This document shows, piece by piece, positions 46,846 to 57,870 of a DNA stretch of 64,000 nt. The notes under the pieces are model-generated. The model did not search any database, was not told the DNA's origin, and saw only the letters and a program-made list of their open reading frames with translations. The position numbers were made by a program, and so were the translations under genes. Numbering within the stretch: the first letter of the stretch is position 1; every line of letters begins with the position of its first letter. Location: NCBI GenBank assembly GCA_019400425.1, contig JAFREE010000063.1:62001-126000 (forward strand), written 5' to 3'. Origin of the DNA: Hymenochaete sp. R1 (taxonomy: Eukaryota > Basidiomycota > Agaricomycetes > Hymenochaetales > Hymenochaetaceae).

Positions 46846-48157
46846 TCATCTGCCACTCAACATCAGCTCTTCTTCATCCTCTTGAGAAGTCGGAACCACG
46901 AAGTTCAGATCTGTTCTGTTGGCAGCAGGGCCACAACCGATAAAAAACTGATCACCATCTTCAAATTGCACCATCAGTAAGGACAAAAGACCCTTTGTCT
47001 CCAGCAGAGGTGGCTCTCTGAAGTTCCATCCTCGGGGTCTCTTCTACAAGCATTTGTTGACTAGAAATCCGTGATGACGGAACGATAAGCTTGCTCCTGT
47101 CATGCAACTCCTGGTCTGGTTCTTTGGGAGTCAAGGGATCGCTGGAGGATAAAGAAGATAGAGAGCAGGACAACAGAAGAGCCGATGGACGTTGCGGAGC
47201 GAGGGGAAGCTTGAAGTTTGGTGCGGGTGGATCGGAAACGACAGAAGCGCTTTTCTCGTATTTCTTCGTCCGCCTCCTCAACAATGGCGAATAATGTAGA
47301 TATTGGGTCTGAGAAGAGGGAATGACTGAATTGGCCTCCTCCATGTCACTCATATGTGAAGACTAAATATTCTTCGCGGCGTAACACTCGCGAACTGAAT
47401 CCTCCATGGAGCCATCCACTTCGAGCGGCCTTCGTTGCAGACTTTCCCTCTCCTTCCCTTTCTCCGTCCTCCGAACGAGGTCAAGCTTCAATCTTGGTAC
47501 AACAATGCTCTCCGGAGTGGGATACATAATCCTTTGATTTCCCTCCTTCGCAAGAGTAGGTAGGTATGGTGTCTTTGTTTCTCGCGATTGAGTTCCAGAT
47601 TTAAGTGCCAATACACTTGATGATGGTTTGCTAGACGAAGCCTCCGCCATAGAAATGGGAGATGATGACGGGGCTGAAAGTCCATCACTTGTCTTTGAGC
47701 CTGCACGACGAATAAGATTTCGTGCTACGACATTGGATGATGGGGGAGGTGTGAGAAACGAGTTATGTCCAACGATTCCAGGAGTCCGCTTCAGAGGCTG
47801 CTGTGGCTTGGACGGCGTAGTATCAAACATCGTGTCGAATGTACCGCAAAATTCCCCGGTAGTTTCATTGGCATTGACAAAAATCCTTTTGCTCCGCTTC
47901 GATGGGCACGGACTCAACGGAATGTGGTCCAGCCTCGGTTGCGCGGTCTTCTGGAACTTGTGTCGCGAAGGAGAAGTGTGAGAGGGAATTGAGGAGCTGG
48001 TAATCCCTCGCGATCCTGGGCTGTTCTGGTGAGAAGTGACATCTGAAAGCGCCGCAGGATTTCGTTTCTGTTTCGTTGGAGTCAATGTTTTCGCATCAGC
48101 TTCGAATGAGCGACCATTCCTGGCTGTGAACTTCACGACACATCAAACCATTGTCAT
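46846..48157 (-). CDS. Disordered S/T-P-rich protein of unknown function
   Basis: Four exons (48157-48149, 48067-47420, 47362-47109, 47017-46846) join in phase to 360 residues. The body is disordered and full of Ser/Thr-Pro sites, several with basic residues after them (LSPCPSKRSK, TPSKPQQ, RTPG, LTPPP), a pattern typical of CDK substrates. A short motif [VI]-[VI]-P-[ST]-S-[QR] occurs three times (SVIPSSQTQ, LIVPSSRIS, FVVPTSQED). The last exon codes a compact end (LLSLLMVQFEDGDQFFIGCG) and an acidic tail. The first exon is only three codons and is the weakest part: no in-frame ATG exists in exon 2, so some upstream start is needed. Exons 3 and 4 were linked by phase and by the clear coding character of the last exon. 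Confidence 0.58.
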
Positions 48158-48174
48158 TGTGTCTGAGTCTGAGT

Positions 48175-48198
48175 CGCGCGCGCGCGCACGTGTGTGTG
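48175..48198. repeat. Alternating purine-pyrimidine tract (CG)6...(TG)n
   Basis: Six CG steps followed by CACG and four TG steps form 24 bases of alternating pyrimidine and purine, directly upstream of the gene read leftward from 48157. Such tracts can adopt Z-DNA under negative supercoiling. Confidence 0.8.
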
Positions 48199-48381
48199 TT
48201 GTGTTGATTTTCCCCTGCTGTGGTCAACCCGCTATACGCGACTGGCCAAAACCGAAGAAGGTAATGTCACGTGCGTTCATGCTTATTCAACCCTCCTGTG
48301 GCCACGGCCGCAGGACCCCCGACAATATTAATCCCAATATTAATATTAATATAGGCCAGTGTCACAGGTACCCCCTCAAAT

Positions 48382-48985
48382 CTGTCCCCTTGACTCTGGC
48401 CCCCACTTCTATATGCAGTAGTTTATTTCCACGACTAGTAAAATTACGATTTTGGTATCTCTCTTTACAGGAAGTTGAGTACTTGATTTTGATTCATGGT
48501 GCTCAAAATCCTGGGCTTTCTGCAAAGAATGAAAGTGAGGTATGTGGAAAGAAAGCTCAGAGCTTAGTGGCTAGCAATTATATGAGGTGACGAACATGTT
48601 GATGCCAATATCGACCGGTTACGGTTACACTGCAACCTGGCGTGAGAATTGCCTGCCGAAATGGGCAGCAGCGATCATCTTGTTAACCCTCTTTTTATGA
48701 CCTGCTCGATCTCTGGCGACTTTAGTGATGGCAGGTTGACGAGCTGGGTGTCTGGAGGCTCTTATACACACGGCCGATAGCCGGGTACCCTCTCCTTTTG
48801 GCATTACTCGCCGGCCAACCAAGGTCGATATGTCCCCTGACCTCCGGCCAATCTAGCTCCCAAATATGTCCCTCGGTCTCCGGTCTTCACCCCGGGCCGG
48901 GCCTTCCGATATGTCCCCTAGTCACTGGCCTCCTTACTAATTGGGAACACCAAAGTTTCTCCGTATGTCCCCTTGTCCCCCGGCC
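48382..48985. repeat. Five dispersed copies of a ~22-bp motif (TATGTCCCCTTGNCTCCGGCC)
   Basis: Similar 22-base words start near 48382, 48828, 48864, 48909 and 48963. All keep [TA]NTGTCCC and the ending [CT][TC]GG[CT]C. The last four are 36-54 bases apart and all are on the same strand. Together with the surrounding 48158-49277, which has no gene, this is a repeat-rich non-coding block. Confidence 0.7.
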
Positions 48986-49277
48986 CTTCATAGGATTGTC
49001 GCAGGTCCGGTCCTGGGTCCTACGGCCGCCCGCGCCCGCCAGAGAGAAAGAGAACCGGCTTGGAGGGTGAAGCCTATGAAAGGATACCCTTGTCCGTTCA
49101 TCATCGCGCGCAACTTGAATCGTGATGATGATGTTTCCCCATGCCACCGACGTGCGGTTTGGGCGAGTGGGCCCCTTCGTTGACCACCGCGTTTCCAAAT
49201 CCCCAAGCATCAGCCTCAAGTCTCCACTCGCTCCTTTCGTTGTACCCCCATCCCTCTGACCAGTAATTTAAGTAGCC

Positions 49278-49341
49278 ATGTCTGGTGCAGCAGCATCCGC
49301 CGGAGCGTCCAAGTTCCAACAATTCATGAATAACCCTGCAG
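49278..49341 (+). pseudogene. Mitochondrial pyruvate carrier, isolated first exon
   Basis: The 21 codons MSGAAASAGASKFQQFMNNP(A) match the N-terminus of fungal mitochondrial pyruvate carrier subunits, and a good splice donor (GCAG|GTGGGC) follows. The rest of the protein, which should continue with a G-P-K-T...FWAP segment, is not present in the next 500 bases. It is therefore a detached 5' piece, a decayed copy or a captured fragment. The carrier imports pyruvate across the inner mitochondrial membrane. Confidence 0.6.
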
Positions 49342-49589
49342 GTGGGCCCTCAACAAAAATACCCTAAGTGGTGCCGCACCTCCCCTTCCTTTCCCTCGTC
49401 CTCATCCGTCGCTTATAACGGAGATGCAATGCTAGTTGATCTCAGCAATCTCCTGGTGGTACCGAAATGTGTTTGGCCTATTGAAGCGCAACATGCGTTC
49501 GAGAGCTGGAAGCTATGGGAGAGCGTGACGAACAAGTTGACGTCTAAGGCTGCCCACGAGTGGCATTGGGGTGAAGAGGTGACGAGAAA

Positions 49590-49605
49590 GGGGGGGGGGG
49601 GGGGG
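49590..49605. repeat. Homopolymer of 16 G
   Basis: A run of 16 consecutive G inside the fragment zone. Long G runs are unstable in replication and in sequencing, so its exact length is doubtful. Confidence 0.85.
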
Positions 49606-49868
49606 TTCTTGGCCTGAGTCAAGTCGCAAAGTCAGTCCTTCTGCGGCAAAATGGCAGAACACTGATGATGAGCTAGCAAAGTATGAATAGAGAGAAGATG
49701 GGCGAATGTCGTTGCAAAAGGTCGATGAAGCCGACTGTGCGAACGACAGACAAAAGGTGAGTGTGGATGACGTCCTTCAAACAGACAAGTACGGTGAGGA
49801 TCGCCGAAGGTGCTGGCACACCTCTTCCTGCTGCAGCTTACTGACGATTCTTTCATTGATTGATTCAG

Positions 49869-50687
49869 AACTCGCATACTCTCAAACGAGGTGATTAACG
49901 ATCATCTCTATGGACGTTACTTTCTTCCGCCTTCGCTGTTATACTCGGTAGTACGGCTTGAGGCTACTTGGTAGGAGTACGAGGTGCCGGTGGAAGGCGA
50001 CTGGGTTACTATTGCTGTCGTGGCGGAACGTGGAGATGTCAAGCTCACTGCTGGAGCCGGCGACGCTGTCAACCGGCGCGAGCTCAAGCAAGATCCTGAG
50101 GATGAAGTTACGACAAATAACGGAAAGGCTGGGAATAAGGAGAATGGGAAAGAGAAGAAGGAAGGCGGGGGTGGATGGAAACGAAGGGGGGAAGAAGAGG
50201 ACGAAGACGATGCGAGGAAAGGGGGAAAGAAATACGTGAACCTCAAACTCATCGATTTGGGCCACCGGTACCGAGCAGCCACCTCTTCGTCCTCCGCCGT
50301 CGCGCGAGGGACACTCCGTGGCGACGTGCAGCTCACTTTATTGCTCTTTGAGGCAGACTGTTGCAATAAGCTAAAGAAAGTGGAGAATGTGACGAAAATG
50401 TGGAGAGAAGGGAGTGGAGGAGCGTTCGAAGAGTATTTTGCGAGACTGAAGGAAGGGACAGTGATCGTGCTGTTGAACCCGAAGGTATTGAAGCCATTCC
50501 AGGTGCGTGCTCAAAATTCTCAGATGAATGTAAATTATGTACTAATCCACCGCACGACACGCGACAGAACACGAAAAACCCTTCCAACTCCTCCATCCTC
50601 GCCCTTTACCCGCCCTCAGCCGCTGCTATTGCCATCATTGGCTACGCCTCCGACTTGGGTAAATGTTCCGTCGTGAAACGCGATGGG
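49869..50687 (+). pseudogene. MCM10: MCM10 fragment (OB-fold region), with in-frame stop
   Basis: The reading matches the conserved core of Mcm10: YGRYFLPPSLLYSVVRLE, YEVPVEGDWVTIAVVAERGD, KKYVNLKLIDLG, VQLTLLLFEAD, EGTVIVLLNPKVLKPFQ, then after an intact-looking intron (50502-50568) SSILALYPPS, ASDLGKCSVVKRDGK. Mcm10 is a replication initiation factor that binds DNA and polymerase alpha. A TAG at 49972-49974 interrupts the most conserved strand, in a place where no intron can remove it. After DGK the zinc finger that should follow is absent. Hence a truncated, inactivated copy; the functional gene must be elsewhere in the genome. Confidence 0.8.
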
Positions 50688-50782
50688 AAACTACCATCCA
50701 CCTACTCATCCAGCCATCCATTTCCTCAGCCTACTTTATCTCTCCATTATTTGCTGCAGAGCCATAGGAATCTACTTCTGCT

Positions 50783-51330
50783 ATGTTGGCTCTCACAAAC
50801 ACAAACGCGAGCTCAAGTAAAGGCTCAAATTTGAGTATAGACGATCTCAAATGCCAGATTGCAGCCTTGCAGGCGCAGGGGAGGGGAAAGGATAGCGATG
50901 CTACTGTCTTGGCGCCTGCGACGCCCTCTCCGACGTTCCCTTAGTATTTCCGTTCGTCCCAGCGTGCAGAGAGTTAATATAATATCGCTGTCTGTTTTCT
51001 TTGGGGTTTCGTGGTGTAGAGAAGAACAGAAATGCACAACGAGTGAGAGAGACGTCTCCTACGCTGAATGTGTCTCGCGTGAGTCTCAGTCTCTCGACTA
51101 AGACAGCGTCTGCGTCGACGTCGTCTGCTTCAGGCCACCTCAACGGCCACCTTCACCCTCGACACAACCACGTCTACACCAAAAGCCGCCCCTCCCTTCC
51201 CCCCAAACCGACTCTTCGACCAACGCGACAATCTCAGGCCCGGAACCACCCAGTCTTCTTGCACAGCTCAAGACCATGCACGATAAACGACGATTGGAGG
51301 ACACTGCTGGTGAGCCTATTGCGAGGACGG
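50783..51330 (+). pseudogene. MCM10-like N-terminal fragment, downstream of the OB-fold fragment
   Basis: A frame starting at 50783 reads LSIDDLKCQIAALQAQ, then VLAPATPSPT. This resembles the short N-terminal coiled coil of Mcm10 with its following Pro/Ser linker. Further on, PEPPSLLAQLKTMHDKRRLE (about 51241-51300) also looks like Mcm10 N-terminal sequence. If correct, the N-terminal part lies after the core part, so the order is inverted relative to a normal gene. The assignment rests on weak, short similarity. Confidence 0.4.
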
Positions 51331-51417
51331 ATGGGTTTACGCCTACCTCAATGTCTGCTGGGTTTGCACCTCCTGAGCCTTGGGGACATAGTTCGAGTTC
51401 AGAGGCTGGTACCCCAT

Positions 51418-51815
51418 TCCTAATTTGACGAAGAAGTCCCATGGTCGACGTGTGCCTGCACAGCCTGCTATCATCATCACTTGAGTAGGTGCGGCGCACC
51501 GTGCTCGTGGATACGTCTGGTTTATTTCAGGATGTAGGAAGTGTTTCGCAAGAGGGGAGCATCTCAAACGTCATGTTTGCAGCATTCACACAAATGAGAA
51601 GCGTGAGTGTTCATCCAGCATATGTCATCCTATCCGATGTTTTCGGGTTAGCACCTTCGACTGACATTGTCTGTATTTTGTATCTATTTCTAGCGCATAG
51701 ATGCCCTTTCCCAGGGTGCGGCAAGGACTTCGGCAGGCACGATAATCTGTGCCAGCATATGCGGGTCGACAGAAATTACTCTGCACTACGCGATGGCGGC
51801 GTCCTGACGATGTAA
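51418..51815 (+). pseudogene. C2H2 zinc-finger transcription factor fragment
   Basis: After TKKSHGRRVP the frame reads GCRKCFARGEHLKRHVCSIH and, across a well-formed intron (about 51613-51693), HRCPFPGCGKDFGRHDNLCQ-HMRV, a pair of C2H2 fingers of the Msn2/Ste12-like kind. A TGA at 51482-51484 interrupts the frame before the fingers, and the position expected to hold the first cysteine of finger 1 reads Trp (GYVWFISGC). After the second finger the frame soon ends. The gene is broken at both ends and looks inactive. Confidence 0.65.
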
Positions 51816-51819
51816 CCGA

Positions 51820-52965
51820 CCTGCCCATCATCTTGGAACACTCAATTCCCAATTTTACACAGAAGCGCTATCGAAGTTCCAGACTTCAGACTTCACTTCA
51901 GCAGGCTTTTCTGATGCCTCTGTGCCAATCCAACAAGTTACGAACATCGTTTCTGATGAAACCACACACATGACTGTTCTTGAGCAAACGATCCGGAGCC
52001 TTGGTGCCTCAGCTATCACGGGATGCCCGTTCGACTTTTCGTCTGTGCTTAACGATGATTCTACAATGGCCCCCGTTTCTCGTTTAGTTGAGAATGTTGG
52101 AGCTGGGGCATATCTGGGCGCTGCTCATTTGGTGACGAACCCACTCCTGCTCACTGCTGCAACGAGTATCCTAACCGTGGAAGCCCGTTAACAAACAATG
52201 CCCAATGTACTCTACGGCGGAACAGCCATTCCCGTGGCTTTCGACATCCCATTGGTGCCCCAGGAAGTCCTTGTGATTGCCGGAAGCTTCATCTCGGGCT
52301 GCAGCACAGGCATCGACGCGCTTCCCGCACTCACGGTCACCAAATCAGGCCCAATCCAGGCGGGTACGTCGCTCAGCTTCAAATTCGATGCAATGGGTAG
52401 CCAGGATACCTCGAAGATCTCGTGCCAGATATTTTTTAGGTGCCCAGCCGTTCTCCCTTGTGCTTCCTTTCGACCAGTGGCCTCGTTGGCCCCGTCGCGG
52501 TCTATGTCACCAATGACACCCAGCCACTTACCAACAATCCTCATGACCACTTCCTCGGGAATATCATGGCAGGTCCAACAATGGCCTTCCTCGACAACTC
52601 AACCGAAGCTATCAGCAATGCTATCCATACCGGCGGCTCCGCCTCCTCGTTCATTTAGACTTTGGGTCTGGGTCTGGATCTGACGCTAGTTCGACAATCA
52701 GTTCAACTCAGATGATATCTCCTCAGGAGGCAAGCAGCGTCAACGCAGCTGGAGGTGCGAGTGCCACTGCGAGTGCAAGCGGCTTTGCGGCGACTGACGG
52801 GATCGAGCTCCCATCATGAGCAAACTTGACGGCGGGCGCATCTCCTGATGGCGCAATAAATGTCGATGGGTGGACGTTTGTTCCTGCAACATCTGTGAAT
52901 GCGGGTGCGAGTGCGATATGTGTATCCACTTTTGCATCTGCCGCCGTGCCAGTGGCTTAGCTCGA
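51820..52965 (+). pseudogene. Rds1-like ferritin-domain protein fragment
   Basis: The reading LGTLNSQFYTEALSKFQTSD, AGFSDASVPIQQ, DETTHMTVLEQTIRSLGA, PVSRLVENVGAGAYLGAAHL and AFDIPLVPQEVLVIAGSFIS matches secreted fungal ferritin-like (Rds1, desiccation-type) proteins, including E and H metal-type positions. A TAA at 52189-52191 sits in the motif that normally reads EARHQ. A frameshift follows near 52435-52470, after which VGPVAVYVTNDTQPL continues in another frame. Traces of the C-terminal end (SPDGAINVDGWTFVPA) run to about 52965. The start with the signal peptide is missing. Decayed copy of a stress-type protein gene. Confidence 0.78.
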
Positions 52966-54589
52966 TGGCAATTATTTTCTCTGTTCGTGTGTATTGCATG
53001 GATTAATTTGTTGGTTGTAAATAATATCGGACACTTCACATGGACTTTGGTATATTCTGTATACCAATTACTCTGGTAGAGGTTCTGCCCGATTCGTATC
53101 GAATCAGTTGAGTAAATTACCTGGTTGATAGGACCAAATTATTTATATGTGAATGGTGACTTGTTACGAGGAAAGGATGAGAGAGTGATAAGGGAGTATG
53201 CATATATTAGTAGTCTACACGTGCCCGTGCAAATTCTTTGCTCTTTTTGGAATATTGTCCTTGAGCCCGGCCCATCTTTTGACACCTTCCCGTCATCGTT
53301 TCTGCCGCGCCTAGCGGCCATAGCCATCCAGTTCTATACAGCGATGGTCAGAGAGACTCTTAAACAGTTCGACAGTGTCCAAGACTTTTACTTCCTTATC
53401 AACCCTCATCTATACTTTTTGTACTTTCCTCATGCTATTTCTATGCCCATACATGGTAATACAGTCGCTTATTCCGTCTTTATCGCGATCACAGACTGGT
53501 AGGGATAATTCAATAACTTGGCAGCCGGAGCTGTACAGCTCATGTTGTTCTTGCTCAGCTTTAAACAGCGAATGAAAACTTCGATCAACATGCCGACCGA
53601 TATCAGAACATACGCCGTCAAGTTTGAATATTCCCCGACACTTCCAACACCCGTTATCTCCATACCTGATCAGAGACCCTTGCACTCCTTGACATCTATC
53701 GAGCATATAAAAACCACCTAGAAATAAAAGGACAGCTCAGCAATACGAAAGGGAATGCACAAAGAGGTCTATATGATAAGCCTCCTGGCGCTCTGACCGA
53801 GATGGCAATTTTCATCATTCATCAGGGGTGCGTCTCCCTTAGTCTGCAGTTTCCTTTCAGAGGTCCGAGGATCCATTCTAAATGGAAGCAGTGCAATAGA
53901 TACGAGCATCCTATATGAGGTTGTGAACAACTCTGCACACATGTCAAAAATCCCGGCAACACACCTGAGCAGGCAACCTTGGATGAAGGTCCCCTGAGGC
54001 CATCTCCACCATCCAAAAGCTTGCTCCTACAATTCCGCACCTGCAGCTTTGACCATAGATTTTATTTAGGCGGCTTTGACGTCCTGTCTGTGGTTTTTGG
54101 CTCAATTCAGTTTGCTGAAGAAGTTGGCAGGGAAGGGAAGAAAGCAGTCAGAGATGCCACCAAACGTCGCAAACGACAGTGGCATTGAAAGTATGTGGAG
54201 ATTAAAGATGAATGCCAGTGATACTCAGGTGAAAATTTACACGTAAGTACGGTAGTTAGGTGAATGGGAGAGATTGTAACGTAACTCAAGTGTTCGAGTA
54301 AAAAGCTAATGAATGCCTGAGGCGAATAATAACAGGACTAAGTTAAAGTGGAATAGAAAATTGGGTTCCCGCAAAGACCGAGAAAAGGAGTCCGGAAAGA
54401 CTGAAACAGCAAACAAATGGCTTCGTCCGTCTTGCCTTTACGCATCCACAACATTCCCCTTCAAAGTATGCCGAGCCCAAGTTTAGCGGCGAAGTAAATG
54501 ACTTTGAGAGATGGTAGCGGTTTGGCAAGCACGTTTGGTACCGTGTCGCCTGCGAGGCAGTATACTACGTCAATGTCTCCTTCTTGAAC
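52966..54589. other. Stretch without recognisable gene
   Basis: Between the ferritin-like fragment and the retrotransposon remnant. Frames such as 53125-53502 on plus have no known domain and no ATG at the start. Possibly part of the same decayed block. Confidence 0.5.
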
Positions 54590-57500
54590 AGTTCAGCGGA
54601 TAAAATGGAGCCAATGGAGCCGGATGTCCACGTGTTTCGTCTGAACGTGAAAACATTGTTCTTTTGTGAGCGCAGCGGCTGACTGATTGTCCGAGAACAG
54701 GGTTGTTGGGTAATTGACACTGCCAAAAATCTGACTGAGGAGTTGCCCGAGCCAGTTTGCTTCCCTCGCCATATGCGTCATTGCTATGTACTTGCTCTCA
54801 GTTGCGGAGAGAGCGACGAGTCCCTAGCGCTTGGAGAACCAGAAGACTGCCCCCGCCATAAAGCATGAATGAATTTCCTGAAATCGCGCGTCTATCCTCT
54901 TGCATACCGCCATTCGCATCTCCAGTCCCCACTAACTCCCCTTTAATCCTGCCATACACCAAACCCCAGCCCCTTCGTGCCCTTCAGGTATTGGGAGATC
55001 CGCTTGACGGCTTCCGAGCGTGCTGGTCCGTTGCTGCTGACGAAGCGATGAAGAATGCCCACTGCAATAGAATTGTCAGACCTCGCGGCTAGTGACGTGA
55101 CACATACAAGAGGGATCCAACGGCTTCCCTCATTGAGAAGTACTTCACATCCGCCAGCTCCTGTGGTGCTTGAGGTGCTTGCGATGAGCTGAGGCGGTCG
55201 GTCGGGTCCATTGGTATTGAGGTCTTCAGTCTTCCAGGCCATATCTCTTGAGTATAGCGTCAATGTAAGATGTGTGTGGAAAACTCAGAGCCCCAGCATC
55301 AATGGTTTTGCGCGCCTGTATGCCCGAAAACCAGTGAAGGGCTCCAGGTTAGCGATTTCGACGCGTGGAGAAATGTCCATGATGAGAATGTATGGACCAG
55401 CTCGGTAGACGATGCTGCAACGGTGCAGTCATCCACATAGATGGCTAGGATGGTGAGAGGTTGTCATCTTTCTTAAAGGAGACCGCCAAGCCATCCTCGC
55501 AATTTTGTGATGCGAAGATGGCGAACGAGAATGGAAGAAAGTTTTCTGGGTTCCACCTAGGGAACTACGGCCAGATTGTTTGAGACTGACCGAATGAACC
55601 GTACTTACTACGATATTTACGCTTTCCTTAAACGTAACATAGTTTCCCACACTCTAACCCTTGTCGTCCGCGCTGAAGCGTCTCATGTTCAAGGTCTACC
55701 TGGTATTACGGTGGTAAAGCTCCAAAAGACCTGTGGTCGTGGCCAGGATCGCTACTATAGAAGCTAGCTTGGCCGCTGGCGCAAATGTGTCGGAATAGTT
55801 AACACCCACCTGGTCGAATCCCTGTGCAACCAACCGCACTTTTCGGTTTACTACGATGCTTCTAGCTGAGTCAAGTTTGTTCTTGAACACAACCTTGGAG
55901 CCTATTGCTTTCTTGGCAGCAGGGAGATTGCCATGCGCCTGCCTTCTCGTGGTTTTGGAACTCCTATTTGATTCCCTCCTCCCATTCTGGATACCTTCGC
56001 GACTCTGTTACTGACTAGCACAACTCCTTCCTCGTTGCTCGTTTCTGCAACGAGATTTTACTCCCTAGAATAACAAAAAAGAGCATGGTGCTCCTCTTCA
56101 GCCTCGTCTACCTTCACTGGTAATGCACTACAACGGGAACCGATCCCTCGCGCTCAAGGTTCAACACCCCCACCCCCCCTCCCCCCTTCTTCCCCAGCTG
56201 CACACGTTTCGGATATGGCGATGGTTTCCTCAAACGGGTTGTTCGGCAAGACCCAACCGGTTCATTTGGTGTTGAGCGTCGCGTCTTTGGGTTTTCAGCA
56301 GCACTTTCTGAAGCTGGGGATTGGGACGCCGTCGTGAAGGAATTTTTCGACGTTTTCTGTAAACTTCGGGGTATATACCGGTGAGTCTCAGCCTACTCGT
56401 TATCATTCCCATTCATCTCCTCCTCGAGTGTTGGAGACTTCTGAAAAACAACGGATCGCTCTGGCCAGTAGACGCAAGCGTTGCTAGAAGTTTTATCAGA
56501 ACTGAGCCATCGAGCATCTCCAGCTCGTACACCTAGCTTGGATTTTCCGAAAATGTGTACCCGGCACTTGGAACCCAGAGCTGTACCCAGATAGGGTGAG
56601 TGTTGACCCGATGAGTACCTCATGCGGAGTACGACCGTAAAGCAATCGTGACGAGTGCTGATTCTGTTCTTCAGTCAAACCGCATGACGTATGACCTCGG
56701 CCCAAAGGAACTTTGGGAGTCCTAACTGTGGAGTAGGGCATGTGCCCTTTCTGGCAGCGTCCAGTCAAGACGCTTCGCCACCCGTTGTGCCTGGGTTATC
56801 ATGGACGGAAAGTTTTTTGTCCGATACCTTTACTGCGGGTGATGAAAGAATTCAGTGCTAGTGAATTCTCCTCCACAATTCGAGTGTATGATGCGGCGTT
56901 GTTCCCGCCGGTTCGGGCACTAAGCCTCGAATACCTTGAAGTTTCCAAAGTTCTTTGACTTAGACCTGAGGAAGTGCAGGCGTGTGATCAGTGTTCCATC
57001 ATCTGTGGAACTCAAGTAGCATTGCTTTCCTTCGAGCGTAGCATTTGGCGATGGCCCCCACATATCCGTGCGTATCTCATCCCCAGACCTGCTCGTCCTT
57101 GGTCCTGTCTGTTCCTTAGCAACTGCAGCTCGTATCACCTTCCCATATGCGCACAACTTGTAGGATCTTTGAGCACTTCCATTCTCAATCTTCACCCCTT
57201 CAACAACCCCCTTCACGACCATCTGCCGAACGAAATTTAAAAGCAGCGTGTCCAGGATGCGCATGCAGCTCTATCAATGGCACCGGTTCAATTAGAAGTT
57301 GTGCTAAGTCACTCTCAACTCCAAGTCGATAGAGGTTCCTCGGCGACCGACTCGCTTGGCTTACGATGGCTCCTGACGGATCTTTCACAATGCACGAATC
57401 ACCCGAGAAGGTAATGGAGCATCAGTGCCTAGTCAGAGCACCGACAGACACAAGAGTGGACTACACGTCTGGTGCGCACAGGACATCCTTCAGCGGGACG

Positions 57501-57870
57501 GTTAGGGATCCACCAAGGAGCTTAATCGAAAGTTGTACTTCCCCAGTGGCATGGAACTGTTCCTTGTCGGCTGCAGTAAAGACCTTTGGAGTGATCTCGC
57601 AAAACGGGACAAATGAATCTCGGCATGTGGATGTATGTCGTGTCGTTCCAGAGTCTAGCAGAACAGCTCCTCCAAGGAGATCCGACAGTACCATAAAGGC
57701 CGAATTTGTCTCCTTTATATGCCATATACCATCCGAGTCTCCATCATCAACAGCATTCGCCCTCTCTTTTTTGTCCTCAGCCGGTCTGCTCGTTGCCTTG
57801 CATTTTTTTTTGGGGCAGTCCTTTCGGCGGCGATCGGCTTTTTCATAGCGCCAGCACGTTCCTCTGAATT
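54590..57870 (-). mobile_element. Degenerate Ty1/copia retrotransposon
   Basis: Reading leftward, remnants appear in copia order: a zinc-knuckle-like piece with a C-terminal DCP (about 57850), the protease site LLDSGTTRHTS (about 57640), integrase with ...CAYGK... and GDEIRTDMWGPSP (57264-56920), the integrase end with LLYGRTPHEVL and KSKLGVRAGDARWLSSD (56768-56393), reverse transcriptase start VRLVAQGFDQVGVNYSDTFA (55850-55720), and RNase H with TTLFSDNQSAAALT and TKHVDIRLH (54781-54590). Several frameshifts and stops separate the pieces and most of the reverse transcriptase is unreadable. Gag-pol is not functional. No LTR pair was identified. Confidence 0.9.
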
